Below are positions 27,185 to 36,351 of a DNA stretch of 64,000 nucleotides, piece by piece. The translations under genes and the position numbers were made by a program. The first letter of the stretch is position 1. Each line of letters begins with the position of its first letter. The notes under the pieces were generated by a model. That model was not told the origin of the DNA, searched no databases, and was given only the letters and a program-made list of their open reading frames with translations. The DNA is from Sphingopyxis fribergensis (lineage in GTDB: Bacteria; Pseudomonadota; Alphaproteobacteria; Sphingomonadales; Sphingomonadaceae), in NCBI RefSeq assembly GCF_000803645.1, contig NZ_CP009122.1, positions 3,944,501 to 4,008,500 of the forward strand. The letters run 5' to 3'.

Positions 27185-29368
27185 ATGATTGTGCACATCT
27201 CTTCCAAAACGCGTGCGGCCATGGTTTTCGGCCTGTTGCTCTCCGCCAGCGCGCTGCCGTCGGCAGCCTTCGCCGCCGTCGACGAGGCGGGTACAGACAG
27301 CGCCGATGCCGGTTCGGGCGCGGGCGACGAGATCATCGTCAACGGCACCGCGACCGTCGAGGCGACCCCGCTCGCCGCCGCGGCGGTCGAACATGGCAAT
27401 GCCGTCCAGATCGTGACCGCCCAGGAAATCGCCGCGACCGGCGCGACCAACTTCGCCGAAATCGCACAGTTCCTGATCAAGGGCGCGAACATCGGCTATT
27501 CGCCCGACGAAGGCGAATATACGATCCGCCTCGACGGCGGCAGCGACCGCGATACGCTCGTCGTGCTCGACGGCGTGCCGCTCTACGATCGCGGCCCGGC
27601 GCTCGAAGATATCTGGGGCTCGACGACGATCGACCCGCACATGATCGAGCGCGCCGAGGTGTTCCGCGGCGGCAACAGCCTCTTCTTCGGCAGCAACGGC
27701 GGCATCGGCGTGATCAGCCTCGTCACCAAACGCCCCGACGGCAGCAGCAAGTTCGAACTCGGCGCGCAGTACGGCGCGTTCAACACGCGCGAAATCTGGG
27801 GCAACGCCAGCTTCCCGATCGATCCCGACGGGCGCCACAGCCTGATGGTCTATGGCGGCACGATCCAGACCGACGGACCGCGCATCTTTGCCCCCGAGTC
27901 CTATGTCGACAATGTCGCCAAGGCCGGCGGCATCCAGGACTATCCGCTCAACCGCAGCAACATCGGCGTCAAATATCTGTGGAAGCTCGACGACAAGAGC
28001 GAGTTCCGCGTGAACGGCCAATATACCCAGATCGAATTCCACGACCCCTTCCCCGACGCCGAAACCTATTCGCCGAACCGCGTCCGCTACCCGATCGTCG
28101 ATTTCTCGCTCGACCGCCGCTGGTCGGAAAATTTCTACACTGAGGTCGCCGGCTATTGGAGCAACCCGCGGCTCAACAACACCGAAACCTTTGCCGAAAT
28201 CTGCAAGACCCCCGCAGGCTGTATCGATCCGACGACGGGCAAGACCACGCCGTTCGGCGATGCGACGGGCAAGTCGGTGCCCTTCCCCAACAAGGGATTC
28301 GGCAAGGATTCAAAGGTCGGCGGTTTCCGCGAAATGGGGCTCAACCTCCGCAACACACTGTCGCTCCCCAACATCCTCGAGGTCGTCGCGGGCGTGCAGG
28401 TCGTGTCGTACAAGAATGACTCGGACCCCGTCTTCCCGATCTCGAACAAGGCGAACACGATCACCGGCGTCTATGCCGACTTCCGCCCGGTGATCCCGTT
28501 CAGCCCCGACACCAAATTGTCGCTCGCGCTGCGCACCGATTTCGCCGACAGCTTCGGGTCGCGCACGATCTGGAAATTCGGTTTCCGCCAGCCGATCGGC
28601 GTTTTCTATATCCGCGGCAACGGCGGCACCTCGTACAGCCTGCCCCGCACCAACGAACTTTACGCCGACAGCCCGACCCTGATCGGCAATCCCAACCTCA
28701 AGACCGAGGAAACCGAAACCTATAATGGCGGCATCGGCTTCTCGCAGAGCTTCGGCAATGTGCAGATGAATGCCGAGGTCGGGGCGTTCCACACCGACGT
28801 CACCAATCGCATCCAGACCACCTCGGGCCTGACCCCCAACACCTATTTCAACAACGACCGCATCACCGAGATCCGCGGGCTCACCGCCGAACTCGATGTC
28901 CGCGTCGGCAAGGGCTTCGCGTTCAACGTCAACTACACCAAACAGAAAGCGCGGCTCGACGGCACCGATCTGCAAATCAACGAGACCCCCGAATATATGA
29001 TCGGCGGCAACCTGCGCTGGACCAGTCCCGACGACCGTTTCTCGGTCACGCTCTTCCCGCGTTATCAGGGCCCCGAATATGCGACCGGCGGCGTCAATAG
29101 TTCGCTACGCCACAATTTCGGCAATTATTTCCTGCTCAACGGGTCGATCGGATACCGTCTGGGGGAAGAGCGCCAGCACCAGATCCAGCTGCGCGTCGTC
29201 AACATCTTCGACAAGAAATATGCCGAACGCTATGGCTACGGCAATATGCGCTACAGCTCGGCGTTCATCCGCGGCGAGATAGCGCTCAACAGCCCCGAAT
29301 ATTTCTATGGTTACGAGTTCGAGGGCAAGCCGCGCGCGGTCTATGTCTCCTTCTCGACCCAGTTCTGA
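27185..29368 (+). CDS. TonB-dependent receptor of a phosphorus-acquisition block
   Basis: Outer-membrane TonB-dependent transporter, 727 residues. It has a signal peptide (about 1-30, ending SAAFA), a TonB-box-like DEIIVNG, a plug domain (about 60-170, with TIRLDGGSDRDTLVVLDGVP and RAEVFRGGNSLFFGSNGG), and a 22-strand-type barrel ending VYVSFSTQF. A PhnD-PhnC-PhnE transporter and a phospholipase C follow on the same strand. The likely cargo is therefore a phosphorus compound released or bound outside the cell, such as a phosphonate, phosphocholine or phosphodiester; this is inference. AAGGGGC precedes ATG 27185. Candidate Pho boxes lie on both sides. Confidence 0.9.
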   Translation: MIVHISSKTRAAMVFGLLLSASALPSAAFAAVDEAGTDSADAGSGAGDEIIVNGTATVEATPLAAAAVEHGNAVQIVTAQEIAATGATNFAEIAQFLIKGANIGYSPDEGEYTIRLDGGSDRDTLVVLDGVPLYDRGPALEDIWGSTTIDPHMIERAEVFRGGNSLFFGSNGGIGVISLVTKRPDGSSKFELGAQYGAFNTREIWGNASFPIDPDGRHSLMVYGGTIQTDGPRIFAPESYVDNVAKAGGIQDYPLNRSNIGVKYLWKLDDKSEFRVNGQYTQIEFHDPFPDAETYSPNRVRYPIVDFSLDRRWSENFYTEVAGYWSNPRLNNTETFAEICKTPAGCIDPTTGKTTPFGDATGKSVPFPNKGFGKDSKVGGFREMGLNLRNTLSLPNILEVVAGVQVVSYKNDSDPVFPISNKANTITGVYADFRPVIPFSPDTKLSLALRTDFADSFGSRTIWKFGFRQPIGVFYIRGNGGTSYSLPRTNELYADSPTLIGNPNLKTEETETYNGGIGFSQSFGNVQMNAEVGAFHTDVTNRIQTTSGLTPNTYFNNDRITEIRGLTAELDVRVGKGFAFNVNYTKQKARLDGTDLQINETPEYMIGGNLRWTSPDDRFSVTLFPRYQGPEYATGGVNSSLRHNFGNYFLLNGSIGYRLGEERQHQIQLRVVNIFDKKYAERYGYGNMRYSSAFIRGEIALNSPEYFYGYEFEGKPRAVYVSFSTQF

Positions 29369-29400
29369 TCGAGCTGGTTCAGGGTTCCCGGTTCATGCCG

Positions 29401-29418
29401 CTGTCACAGCCCCGTCGT
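29401..29418 (+). promoter_or_regulatory. Second candidate Pho box, before the phnD-like gene
   Basis: CTGTCAC (29401-29407) is followed 11 bp later by CCGTCGT (29412-29418), matching the PhoB half-site at six and five of seven bases. It lies 38 bp before the PhnD-like start, in the 87-bp gap after the receptor gene, and may add a second phosphate-controlled start for the ABC transporter genes. Confidence 0.35.
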
Positions 29419-29455
29419 AAGCGCCCCCCGTTTCTCGGGTCGACGGAGGTTGGTT

Positions 29456-30391
29456 ATGCGGCAGTGGATCATTGCGGGCGTGCTGGCGGCGCTATGCGTC
29501 GCCGGCACGGCCTGGCTGGCCCTGTCCCCGCGGCCCACTCCACCGCCGCCGCTCCGCGTGCTGCTGATCCCCGCCGACGGCGGGACCGAGAGCGGCACGC
29601 TCGCCGACTATCGGCCGATCTTCGACGCGGTCGCGCGCCGCACCGGCCTCAGCTTCGACCTCAAGGTCGCGCAATCCTATGGCGGGGTCGTTGAGGCGAT
29701 GTGCAACAATGCCGCCGATATCGCCTTTGTCGGTTCGGTCACCTATCTTCAGGCGCAAAAGCGCGGCTGCGCCGAACTGCTCGCGGTCGCGGTCAAGTCG
29801 GGCCGCTCGGTCTATTACTCGGGACTCTTCGTCCGCGGCGACTCCCCCGTCCGGTCGATCGACGACCTTCGCGGCAAGCGCATCGCGTTTGGCGACGTCA
29901 ATTCGACCTCGGCCTTCATCTTCCCCGTCGCGATGTTGCTCGACGCCGGGATCGACCCCGTCCGCGACCTGTCGGCGGTGCGCATGACCGGTACCCACGC
30001 GAACAGCCTTGCCGCGCTGATCAATGGCCAGGTCGACGCCGCCGCGCTCTCCTTCGACAGCTACGACAAGGCGGTGCGCGCCAATGTCCCCCGCGCGCGC
30101 GACCTGCGCGTGATCGCACGCAGCGAACCGATCCCCTACCCGCCGCTGGCCGCGAATATGCGCCTCGCGCCCGCGCTGCGCAGCCGGCTGCGCGATGCCT
30201 TCGAGAAGATCGACCGCACCCCGGGCATCACGCCCGAGATGATCCGCGGCTATGGCGGCGCGCGCGTCGACGGCTATGTCGGGCATGTTCCCGCCGATCA
30301 CTTCTTCCCCGCGACACGCAAAATGGCGCAGGTCACCCCGGCGCTGAAGGGCGAGATGCTGCGCAAGTCGGCCGAAAGGGCGGTGCGGTGA
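29456..30391 (+). CDS. PhnD-like phosphate/phosphonate-binding protein of an ABC transporter
   Basis: Periplasmic solute-binding protein, 311 residues, with an N-terminal signal or anchor helix (about 3-22) and a Pro-rich spacer. The PhnD-type body starts at LRVLLIPADGG and holds YGGVVEAMCNNAADIAFVG, VRGDSPVRSIDDLRGKRIAF and NSTSAFIFPVAML. It delivers substrate to the PhnE-like permease. ATG 29456 lies 7 bases after GGAGG. Its stop overlaps the start of the ATPase gene (TGATG). The ligand class (phosphonate, phosphite or phosphate ester) cannot be fixed from sequence. Confidence 0.88.
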   Translation: MRQWIIAGVLAALCVAGTAWLALSPRPTPPPPLRVLLIPADGGTESGTLADYRPIFDAVARRTGLSFDLKVAQSYGGVVEAMCNNAADIAFVGSVTYLQAQKRGCAELLAVAVKSGRSVYYSGLFVRGDSPVRSIDDLRGKRIAFGDVNSTSAFIFPVAMLLDAGIDPVRDLSAVRMTGTHANSLAALINGQVDAAALSFDSYDKAVRANVPRARDLRVIARSEPIPYPPLAANMRLAPALRSRLRDAFEKIDRTPGITPEMIRGYGGARVDGYVGHVPADHFFPATRKMAQVTPALKGEMLRKSAERAVR

Positions 30392-31113
30392 TGGATATCG
30401 GTATCGCCAACCTCTGCGTTCGCCATGCGGGCGGCGCCGACGCGCTCACAGACATGACGCTCTTCATTCCCGCCGGCCAGGTCTGCGCCGTGCTGGGCGC
30501 ATCGGGCGCGGGGAAATCGACGCTGCTGCGCGCGGTCGCCGGATTGGTGACGCCGAGCGCGGGACGCATCCTGTTCGACGGCGCCCCCGCAAGCCGGACG
30601 CAGCGCCGCCGCATCGGTTTGATCCCGCAGGACTTCGCGCTGAGCGGACGCGCCAGCGTCGCGCGCAATGTCATGGCGGTCGCCGATATCGGCATCGCGC
30701 GTTCGTTCGCCGGCCTTTACCCGTCCCCCGTCCGCGCACGCGCCGCGCATCTTCTTGCCGGCCTCGGGCTTGAGGAAAACCAGCTCGCGCGGCGTGCCGA
30801 CAGCCTGTCGGGCGGGCAGCAACAGCGCGTCGCGATCGCGCGGGCGCTGCTCCATCGTCCCGCGCTCATTCTCGCCGACGAACCGATCGCGAGCCTCGAT
30901 CCGGCGACCGGCGAAGCGACCTTGGCGCTGATCCGCGACGAATCGCGAAGCCTCGGCGCGACATTGCTCTGCAGCCTGCACCAGCCCGACCTTGCGCACC
31001 GCTTCGCCGATCGCATCATCCAGCTCGATGGCGGGCGCGTGGTCTTCGATGGCCCGCCCACGGCGCTCGGCGACAACCGGCTCCTGCCGCGAATCCGGGC
31101 GGTGGCGCGGTGA
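30391..31113 (+). CDS. PhnC-like ABC transporter ATPase
   Basis: ATPase that powers import, 240 residues. It has Walker A GASGAGKST (36-44), the Q-loop region LIPQDFAL, the ABC signature LSGGQQQR (about 139-146), Walker B LILADEP (about 159-165) and the switch His in SLHQPD. The tight TGATG overlap with the binding-protein gene and the GTGA overlap with the permease gene show one translational unit. The sequence groups best with phosphonate-type ATPases by its neighbours. Confidence 0.9.
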   Translation: MDIGIANLCVRHAGGADALTDMTLFIPAGQVCAVLGASGAGKSTLLRAVAGLVTPSAGRILFDGAPASRTQRRRIGLIPQDFALSGRASVARNVMAVADIGIARSFAGLYPSPVRARAAHLLAGLGLEENQLARRADSLSGGQQQRVAIARALLHRPALILADEPIASLDPATGEATLALIRDESRSLGATLLCSLHQPDLAHRFADRIIQLDGGRVVFDGPPTALGDNRLLPRIRAVAR

Positions 31114-32105
31114 ACGGCGCGTTGGCCTGGCGCTTCCCGGCGTTGCTGGGCGCGCGCGCCGTCGCGCTGCTCGCCGTCGCATTGCTGCTGCTCTGGTACA
31201 CGGGGCAGCGCGTCGAGATCGACCGGATGCTCGCGCTCTGCGGCGAGGCAGTGCTGGCGCAGGCGGGGATGGCCGACCGGTCGCAAGTCGCCGACGGGCT
31301 CGGCTCGACGCTGGCAGAGCTCGTGCCGATCCAATTATCGTCGCGGCGCGAGGTCAGCCGCATTGAGGGGTACGACCCCGATCACCTGCCCCCCTTCGCG
31401 CATATCGAAACCGCCGAGACGCGCGTTTCCGAACTCAACCCCGACACGCTGCGCCGCGAAGAACGCATGGTGCGCACCGCCTGGCTGGTCGAACCGTTCG
31501 GCTATGCCTTCCATGTCGCGGCCAAGATGCTCGAGACGCTCGAGATTGCGCTGTGGGGCAGCGTGATCGCGGTGCTCATCGGGCTACCTCTCGCGCTGCT
31601 CGGCGCACGAAACGTCACACCGCACCCCGCCTTGCGCGCGGGTTCGCGCGCGGCATCGGGCTTCCTCCGCGCTATCCCCGAACTGATCGCAGCACTTTTC
31701 CTCGTCATCGCCTTCGGCTTCGGACCGATCGCGGGCGTGCTCGCGCTCGGCCTCCATTCGGCGGGATTTCTCGGGAAATTCTACGCCGACGATATCGAGG
31801 ACGCCGACCCGCGCCCGCAACAGGCGCTCGCCGCGATGGGCGCGGGGCGCCTGACGATCTGGGGCAGCGCGATCATGCCGCAAGTGCTGCCGCAGCATAT
31901 CGCCTGCACGCTCTACACCTTCGATCGCAACGTTCGCATGGGGTCGGTGATCGGCCTCGTCGGCGCGGGCGGCATTGGGCAGGAGCTCAAGGGCCGCTTC
32001 GACCTTTACGAATATGGCCATGTCGGCACGATCCTGATCGCCATCTTCTTCGTCATCCTGACGCTCGACTTCGCCGCATCGCGCGCGCGTCAGGCGTGGC
32101 GATGA
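31110..32105 (+). CDS. PhnE-like ABC transporter permease
   Basis: Inner-membrane permease, 331 residues. One N-terminal helix (about 14-30) is followed by a soluble stretch, and then by the membrane core (about 145-325). The core holds the EAA loop LAAMGAGRLTIWGSAIMPQV that contacts the ATPase, and the conserved MGSVIGLVGAGGIGQEL. It starts with GTG 31110, overlapping the ATPase stop. The roughly 100-residue periplasmic region after the first helix is long compared with E. coli PhnE. It forms a complete importer with the two genes upstream. Confidence 0.88.
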   Translation: MNGALAWRFPALLGARAVALLAVALLLLWYTGQRVEIDRMLALCGEAVLAQAGMADRSQVADGLGSTLAELVPIQLSSRREVSRIEGYDPDHLPPFAHIETAETRVSELNPDTLRREERMVRTAWLVEPFGYAFHVAAKMLETLEIALWGSVIAVLIGLPLALLGARNVTPHPALRAGSRAASGFLRAIPELIAALFLVIAFGFGPIAGVLALGLHSAGFLGKFYADDIEDADPRPQQALAAMGAGRLTIWGSAIMPQVLPQHIACTLYTFDRNVRMGSVIGLVGAGGIGQELKGRFDLYEYGHVGTILIAIFFVILTLDFAASRARQAWR

Positions 32106-32139
32106 CGCCCCTCTTCCCCTTCAGTCCGGAGTAGTTTGG

Positions 32140-34248
32140 ATGAGCAATTCGAGACGTGATTTCCTGAAGGCCGCCGGCGTTGCCGGCTCGGCCGCCGCCT
32201 TTCACGCCAGCATCGGCCGTGCGCTCGCCATCCCGGCGAAACGCACGACGGGCACGATCAAGGATGTGCGCCACATCGTCATCCTGATGCAGGAGAACCG
32301 CTCGTTCGACCATTATTTCGGGACGATGAAGGGCGTGCGCGGTTTCGGCGATCGCCACCCGATCCCGATGGCCGGCGAAAAGAATGTCTGGTTCCAGAGC
32401 AACGGCGCGCGCGACCTGCTGCCCTTCCACCTCGACACCGCGCGCACCAACGGCCTGAAGGTTCCTGGCACTCCGCACAGTTTCGCCGACGCGCAGGCGG
32501 CGTGGAACCAGGGCAAGTTCGGCTTATGGCCCAAGTATAAGACCGATTATTCGATGGGCTATTACAAGCGCGAGGACATCCCTTTCCAGTTCGCGCTCGC
32601 CGAAGCCTTCACCATCTGCGACGCCTATCATTGTTCGATCACCACCGGCACCGACCCCAACCGGATCGTCTTCTGGTCGGGGTCCAATTTCGATCCCGAC
32701 GTTGCCGCCACCGGCACCAACTGCCGCGACGACAAATCCGAACCCAATAACCTGCGCTGCTGGATCAAGGGCGCTCTACCCGAACCCGGCTACACCTATG
32801 CCGGCAATGCGCTCGAATGGGCGACGATTCCCGAAGTGCTCGAGGCCGCCGGGGTCGACTGGCGCATCTATCAGGACCCCAACGACAATTGGACCGGCGC
32901 AATGCACGGGGGCCTCGCCTTCAAGGGCTTTCGCGACGCGAAGCCAGGCTCGCCGATCTACGAACGCGGCATGTCGCATCATTCGCTCGAAAGGCTCGCA
33001 GAAGATGCAAAGAACGGCACGCTGCCCGCGGTGTCATGGGTGCTGCCGCCCAAGCAATGGTCCGAACATCCCTCGGCGTCGACCCCGATCGAGGGCGCCG
33101 AATTCACCGCATCGGTGCTCGATGCGCTGACTGCCAATCCCGACACATGGGCGGGCACCGTCTTCTTCCAGACCTTCGACGAGAATGACGGGCTGTTCGA
33201 CCATTTCCCGCCGGCCGCGCCGCCGTCGTACAATGCCGACGGCACCCTCGCGGGCGAGGCGACTCTCGCGCTGCCGGGCCATTATTTCGACGATCATGAG
33301 GATAAATATCTGTCGCGGGACGACAATATCTCGGGAACAACACGCCCGTTCGGCCTCGGCCCGCGCGTGCCGATGTATGTCGTCTCGCCGTGGAGCAAGG
33401 GCGGCTGGGTCAGCAGCGAGGTCTTCGATCACACTTCGGTCGGCCAATTCCTCGAACGGCGTTTCGGCGTCACCATCCCCGCGATCAGCCCGTGGCACCG
33501 CTCGGTCTGCGGCGACATGACCTCCTGCTTCGATTTCTCGAAGGGCGCCGATGCGGCCTTTCCCGCACTGCCCGACGTCAGCGGCTCGGCCGCGATCCTC
33601 GACACGCACCTCCAGCGCCCGAAAGCGCTGCCGCCGCGCGTGCCGCAGGACCTGTTCCAGGAAAAGGGCATCCGCCGCTCGCGCGCGCTGCCTTATATCC
33701 TCCACGTCGACGCACGGATCGACGCGGGCGGCCGAGCGGTCATCCTCGACTTCATCAACGAGGGCGCAGCGGGCGCGGTCTTCCACGTCTATGACAAAAG
33801 GAACCTCGACCGCATCCCGCGGCGCTATACGGTCGAGGCGGGCAAGCGCATCGACGATCGCTGGAGCGTCGGCGCCGATGGAGACTTCTACCTCTGGGTC
33901 CTCGGCCCCAACGGCTTCCACCGCGCCTTCCGCGGCACGCTCGCTGAAGCCGCGCGCGCACCGACGATGACCGCGCGCTACAACGTCAAACAGCGCGCCC
34001 TCGCCCTCGGCTTCGTCAACGACGGCAGCGGTGCGCAGCAAGCGAAGATCCTCCGCGACGCCTATGCCCCGTCGGCGGGCAAGACGGTGACGATCGCGAG
34101 CCGTGGCAAGGCGGTCGAGGCATGGCCGACTCCGAAAGACCATGACTGGTACGATGTCACCGTCGCGCTGCCGGGAATCGAAGTCCGCCTCGCGGGCCGC
34201 ATCGAGTGCGGCACCCATGGCATCAGCGATCCGCTGACATTGGCCTAG
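32140..34248 (+). CDS. Phosphocholine-specific phospholipase C
   Basis: Hydrolyses phosphatidylcholine-type lipids to diacylglycerol and phosphocholine outside the cytoplasm. The 702-residue protein opens with a twin-arginine signal (SNSRRDFLKAAGVAG) and the family block IVILMQENRSFDHYFGTMKG. The phosphoesterase domain extends to about 480 (TFDENDGLFDHFPPA), and two C-terminal DUF756-type beta domains follow (about 500-700). It begins 34 bp after the PhnE-like gene on the same strand, so it is probably cotranscribed. Its products would feed the receptor and importer encoded before it. A hairpin follows the stop codon. Confidence 0.93.
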   Translation: MSNSRRDFLKAAGVAGSAAAFHASIGRALAIPAKRTTGTIKDVRHIVILMQENRSFDHYFGTMKGVRGFGDRHPIPMAGEKNVWFQSNGARDLLPFHLDTARTNGLKVPGTPHSFADAQAAWNQGKFGLWPKYKTDYSMGYYKREDIPFQFALAEAFTICDAYHCSITTGTDPNRIVFWSGSNFDPDVAATGTNCRDDKSEPNNLRCWIKGALPEPGYTYAGNALEWATIPEVLEAAGVDWRIYQDPNDNWTGAMHGGLAFKGFRDAKPGSPIYERGMSHHSLERLAEDAKNGTLPAVSWVLPPKQWSEHPSASTPIEGAEFTASVLDALTANPDTWAGTVFFQTFDENDGLFDHFPPAAPPSYNADGTLAGEATLALPGHYFDDHEDKYLSRDDNISGTTRPFGLGPRVPMYVVSPWSKGGWVSSEVFDHTSVGQFLERRFGVTIPAISPWHRSVCGDMTSCFDFSKGADAAFPALPDVSGSAAILDTHLQRPKALPPRVPQDLFQEKGIRRSRALPYILHVDARIDAGGRAVILDFINEGAAGAVFHVYDKRNLDRIPRRYTVEAGKRIDDRWSVGADGDFYLWVLGPNGFHRAFRGTLAEAARAPTMTARYNVKQRALALGFVNDGSGAQQAKILRDAYAPSAGKTVTIASRGKAVEAWPTPKDHDWYDVTVALPGIEVRLAGRIECGTHGISDPLTLA

Positions 34249-34256
34249 GAAATCCG

Positions 34257-34290
34257 ACGCCGGGCGCGCAATCGGGCCGCCCGGCGTTTG
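34257..34290 (+). terminator. Hairpin terminator after the phospholipase gene
   Basis: ACGCCGGGCG (34257-34266) pairs with CGCCCGGCGT (34278-34287) around an 11-base loop and is followed by TTT. It lies 8 bases after the phospholipase stop and probably ends the phosphorus block. The T-run is short. Confidence 0.6.
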
Positions 34291-34325
34291 GCCGGAGTTC
34301 ACTTCAACCATTTAAGGGAAAGCTC

Positions 34326-34399
34326 TGGATGCCCCGCGAGGATTCGAACCTCGATAGGCGGTATCAGAAACCGCAGTCTTACCATTAGACGACAGGGCA
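34326..34399 (-). tRNA. tRNA-Gln (anticodon CTG)
   Basis: A full 74-nt cloverleaf on the minus strand. The acceptor stem TGCCCTG/CGGGGCA includes one T-G pair. The D stem is GTCT/AGAC. The anticodon stem is GCGGT/ACCGC with loop TTCTGAT, so the anticodon is CTG at 34365-34367. The T arm is CGAGG-TTCGAAT-CCTCG. The 3' CCA is encoded. The discriminator base is T. It stands alone between the phospholipase terminator and the flavoprotein gene. Confidence 0.96.
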
Positions 34400-34553
34400 G
34401 CAGAGGCGGGCGCAATATGATTGCACGGCGGCGCTGTCAAGGCCGGTTCGCCCACCCGAACAAGTCCGCTTGCCCTGACGCATTTCGCCGCTAGCATCGC
34501 CCCATAACAAGATAGGGGCCGCGCGCTCGCGCGGAACCCGAAGGAGTGGGTTG

Positions 34554-35849
34554 ATGCGTCATGTCGCGATCATCGGGTCGGGCCCCGCGGGTTATTATAC
34601 CGCCGAAACACTGCAGAAAGCCGACGATATTGCCGTCGACGTCATCGACAGGCTTCCCGTCCCCTACGGCCTGATCCGCACCGGGGTCGCGCCCGACCAC
34701 CAGTCGATCAAGGCGGTGTCGCGCCGCTACGAAGGCACTGCGCTCACCGACAATGTTCGCTTCGTCGGCCATGTCGCGGTCGGCACCGACGTGACGATCG
34801 ACGAACTTCTTGCCCTTTACGACGCGGTCATCCTCGCGACCGGCGCCCCCAACGACCGGCCGCTCGACATCCCCGGCGCCAACCTGTCGGGGGTGATCGG
34901 CAGTGCCGCCTTCGTCGGGTGGTACAATGGCCACCCCGATTTCGCCGGGCTGAACCCGCCGCTCGATGCCTCCGGGGTCGCGGTGATCGGCAACGGCAAT
35001 GTCGCGCTCGACGTCGCGCGCATCCTTGCCAAGACGCGGCAGGAATTTGCCGGCAGCGATATCGTCGCCCACGCGCGCGATGCGCTGGAGGGCAGCGCGG
35101 TGCGCCATATCCAAATCCTCGGCCGCCGCGGCCCGCACCAGATCGCGATGACGCCGAAGGAGCTGGGCGAACTCGGCCATCTCGAACGCGCCAGCCCGCG
35201 CGTCGACCCCGCCGACCTGCCGCCCGAGGGCGACGATGCGATGCTCGAACCCGGGATGCGCAAGTCGGTGACGCATTTGCGCAGCTTTGCCGCGAACCCC
35301 GTCGCCAAGCCGGTGACGATCGATTTCGATTTCTTCGCGATGCCCGTCGCGCTCGAAGGCGAAGACGGCCGCGTCCAGCGCGTGATCGTCGAGCGCACGA
35401 CGCTCGACGCCGACCTCACCAGCCACGGCACCGGCGAAACCTATGCGATCGATGCGGGCCTCGTCATCAGCTGCATCGGCTATCAGACCCCGCCGATCCC
35501 CGGCGTGCCGTACGAACATGGCCGCGGCCGCTTCGCCAACGACGACGGCCGGATATTACCCGGTCTTTACGCGGTCGGCTGGGCACGGCGCGGGCCGTCG
35601 GGGACGATCGGCACCAACAAGCCCGACGGCGCGCGGATCGCCGAAATGGTGCTGGAGGATATCGGCCGCGGCGGGGGCAAGGCGGGGCGCCCCGCACTCG
35701 ATGCGCTGCTCGCCAGCCGCGGGGTGACCCCCGTCACCTTCCGCGACTGGCGCAAGATCGAGGAGGCCGAGGTCGCCGCCGCGCTCGACGGCAACCCGCG
35801 CGAGAAATTCACCAGCATCGAGGCGATGCTCGCCGCAATCGGGCGGTGA
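34554..35849 (+). CDS. Ferredoxin-NADP reductase-like (adrenodoxin-reductase-type) flavoprotein
   Basis: FAD/NADP-binding electron-transfer enzyme, 431 residues. It has the FAD motif AIIGSGPAGYYTAE (about 5-18), LPVPYGLIRTGVAPDHQ, the NADP motif VAVIGNGNVALDVARIL (about 143-159) and the C-terminal WARRGPSGTIGTNK. These match FprA/adrenodoxin reductase, which moves electrons between NADPH and ferredoxin, for example for P450s or iron-sulphur assembly. ATG 34554 follows AAGGAGTGGG; a TTG three bases earlier is possible. A DoxX-type gene overlaps its end (GTGA). No ferredoxin gene is adjacent. Confidence 0.9.
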   Translation: MRHVAIIGSGPAGYYTAETLQKADDIAVDVIDRLPVPYGLIRTGVAPDHQSIKAVSRRYEGTALTDNVRFVGHVAVGTDVTIDELLALYDAVILATGAPNDRPLDIPGANLSGVIGSAAFVGWYNGHPDFAGLNPPLDASGVAVIGNGNVALDVARILAKTRQEFAGSDIVAHARDALEGSAVRHIQILGRRGPHQIAMTPKELGELGHLERASPRVDPADLPPEGDDAMLEPGMRKSVTHLRSFAANPVAKPVTIDFDFFAMPVALEGEDGRVQRVIVERTTLDADLTSHGTGETYAIDAGLVISCIGYQTPPIPGVPYEHGRGRFANDDGRILPGLYAVGWARRGPSGTIGTNKPDGARIAEMVLEDIGRGGGKAGRPALDALLASRGVTPVTFRDWRKIEEAEVAAALDGNPREKFTSIEAMLAAIGR

Positions 35850-36259
35850 AGGAGTCGGTCCGCACGGCGCTGCGCTGGCTGCTCGCGCTCGCCTATGGCT
35901 ATGCAGGCTGGGCGCATCTGGCGCGCCCCACGCCCTTCCTTGCAATCATGCCGCCATGGGTGCCGGCGCCCGAGATGGTGGTCGCCGCGACCGGCGTCGC
36001 CGAGATCGCGGGCGCGATCGGGCTGATGATGCCTGCCACGCGCAAGGCCGCCGGCTGGGGCCTCGCGCTCTATGCGCTCTGCGTCTGGCCCGCCAACTTC
36101 CATCACGCGCTCGCCAATGTCGCGATCGGCGGTGAGACGTTGAGCTGGTGGTACCACGGCCCGCGACTCGCCGCGCAGCCGCTGATCATCTGGTGGGCGC
36201 TGTGGGCGAGCGGTGCAACCGACTGGCCGTTGGGAGGAGGGCGCCGAGCGGTAGCATAG
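35846..36259 (+). CDS. DoxX-family membrane protein
   Basis: A 137-residue inner-membrane protein with four predicted helices: a family-like start (ALRWLLALAYGYAGWAHLA), LAIMPPWVPAPE, a helix around GVAEIAGAIGLMMPATRK, and a Trp-rich end (WWYHGPRLAAQPLIIWWALW). DoxX-like proteins occur with redox enzymes but have no agreed reaction. GTG 35846 overlaps the flavoprotein stop, so the two are coupled. A REP-like repeat follows. Confidence 0.82.
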   Translation: MKESVRTALRWLLALAYGYAGWAHLARPTPFLAIMPPWVPAPEMVVAATGVAEIAGAIGLMMPATRKAAGWGLALYALCVWPANFHHALANVAIGGETLSWWYHGPRLAAQPLIIWWALWASGATDWPLGGGRRAVA

Positions 36260-36265
36260 ATCCGT

Positions 36266-36350
36266 GTCCCCGCGAAGGCGGGGACCCATCTCCTGCCGGT
36301 TCGATTTTGCTCCACCCGGTGATGGGCTCCTGCCTTCGCAGGAGCACAGG
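36266..36350. repeat. Inverted repeat, REP-like (copy 3, family A)
   Basis: Two arm hairpins, GTCCCCGCGAAGGCGGGGAC and CTCCTGCCTTCGCAGGAG, flank GACCCATC and GATGGG. The layout is that of the repeat at 956-1055, with base changes that are compensated inside each hairpin. It fills the gap between the convergent DoxX-type and dipeptidase genes and could serve as a two-way terminator. Confidence 0.75.
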
Positions 36351-36351
36351 C

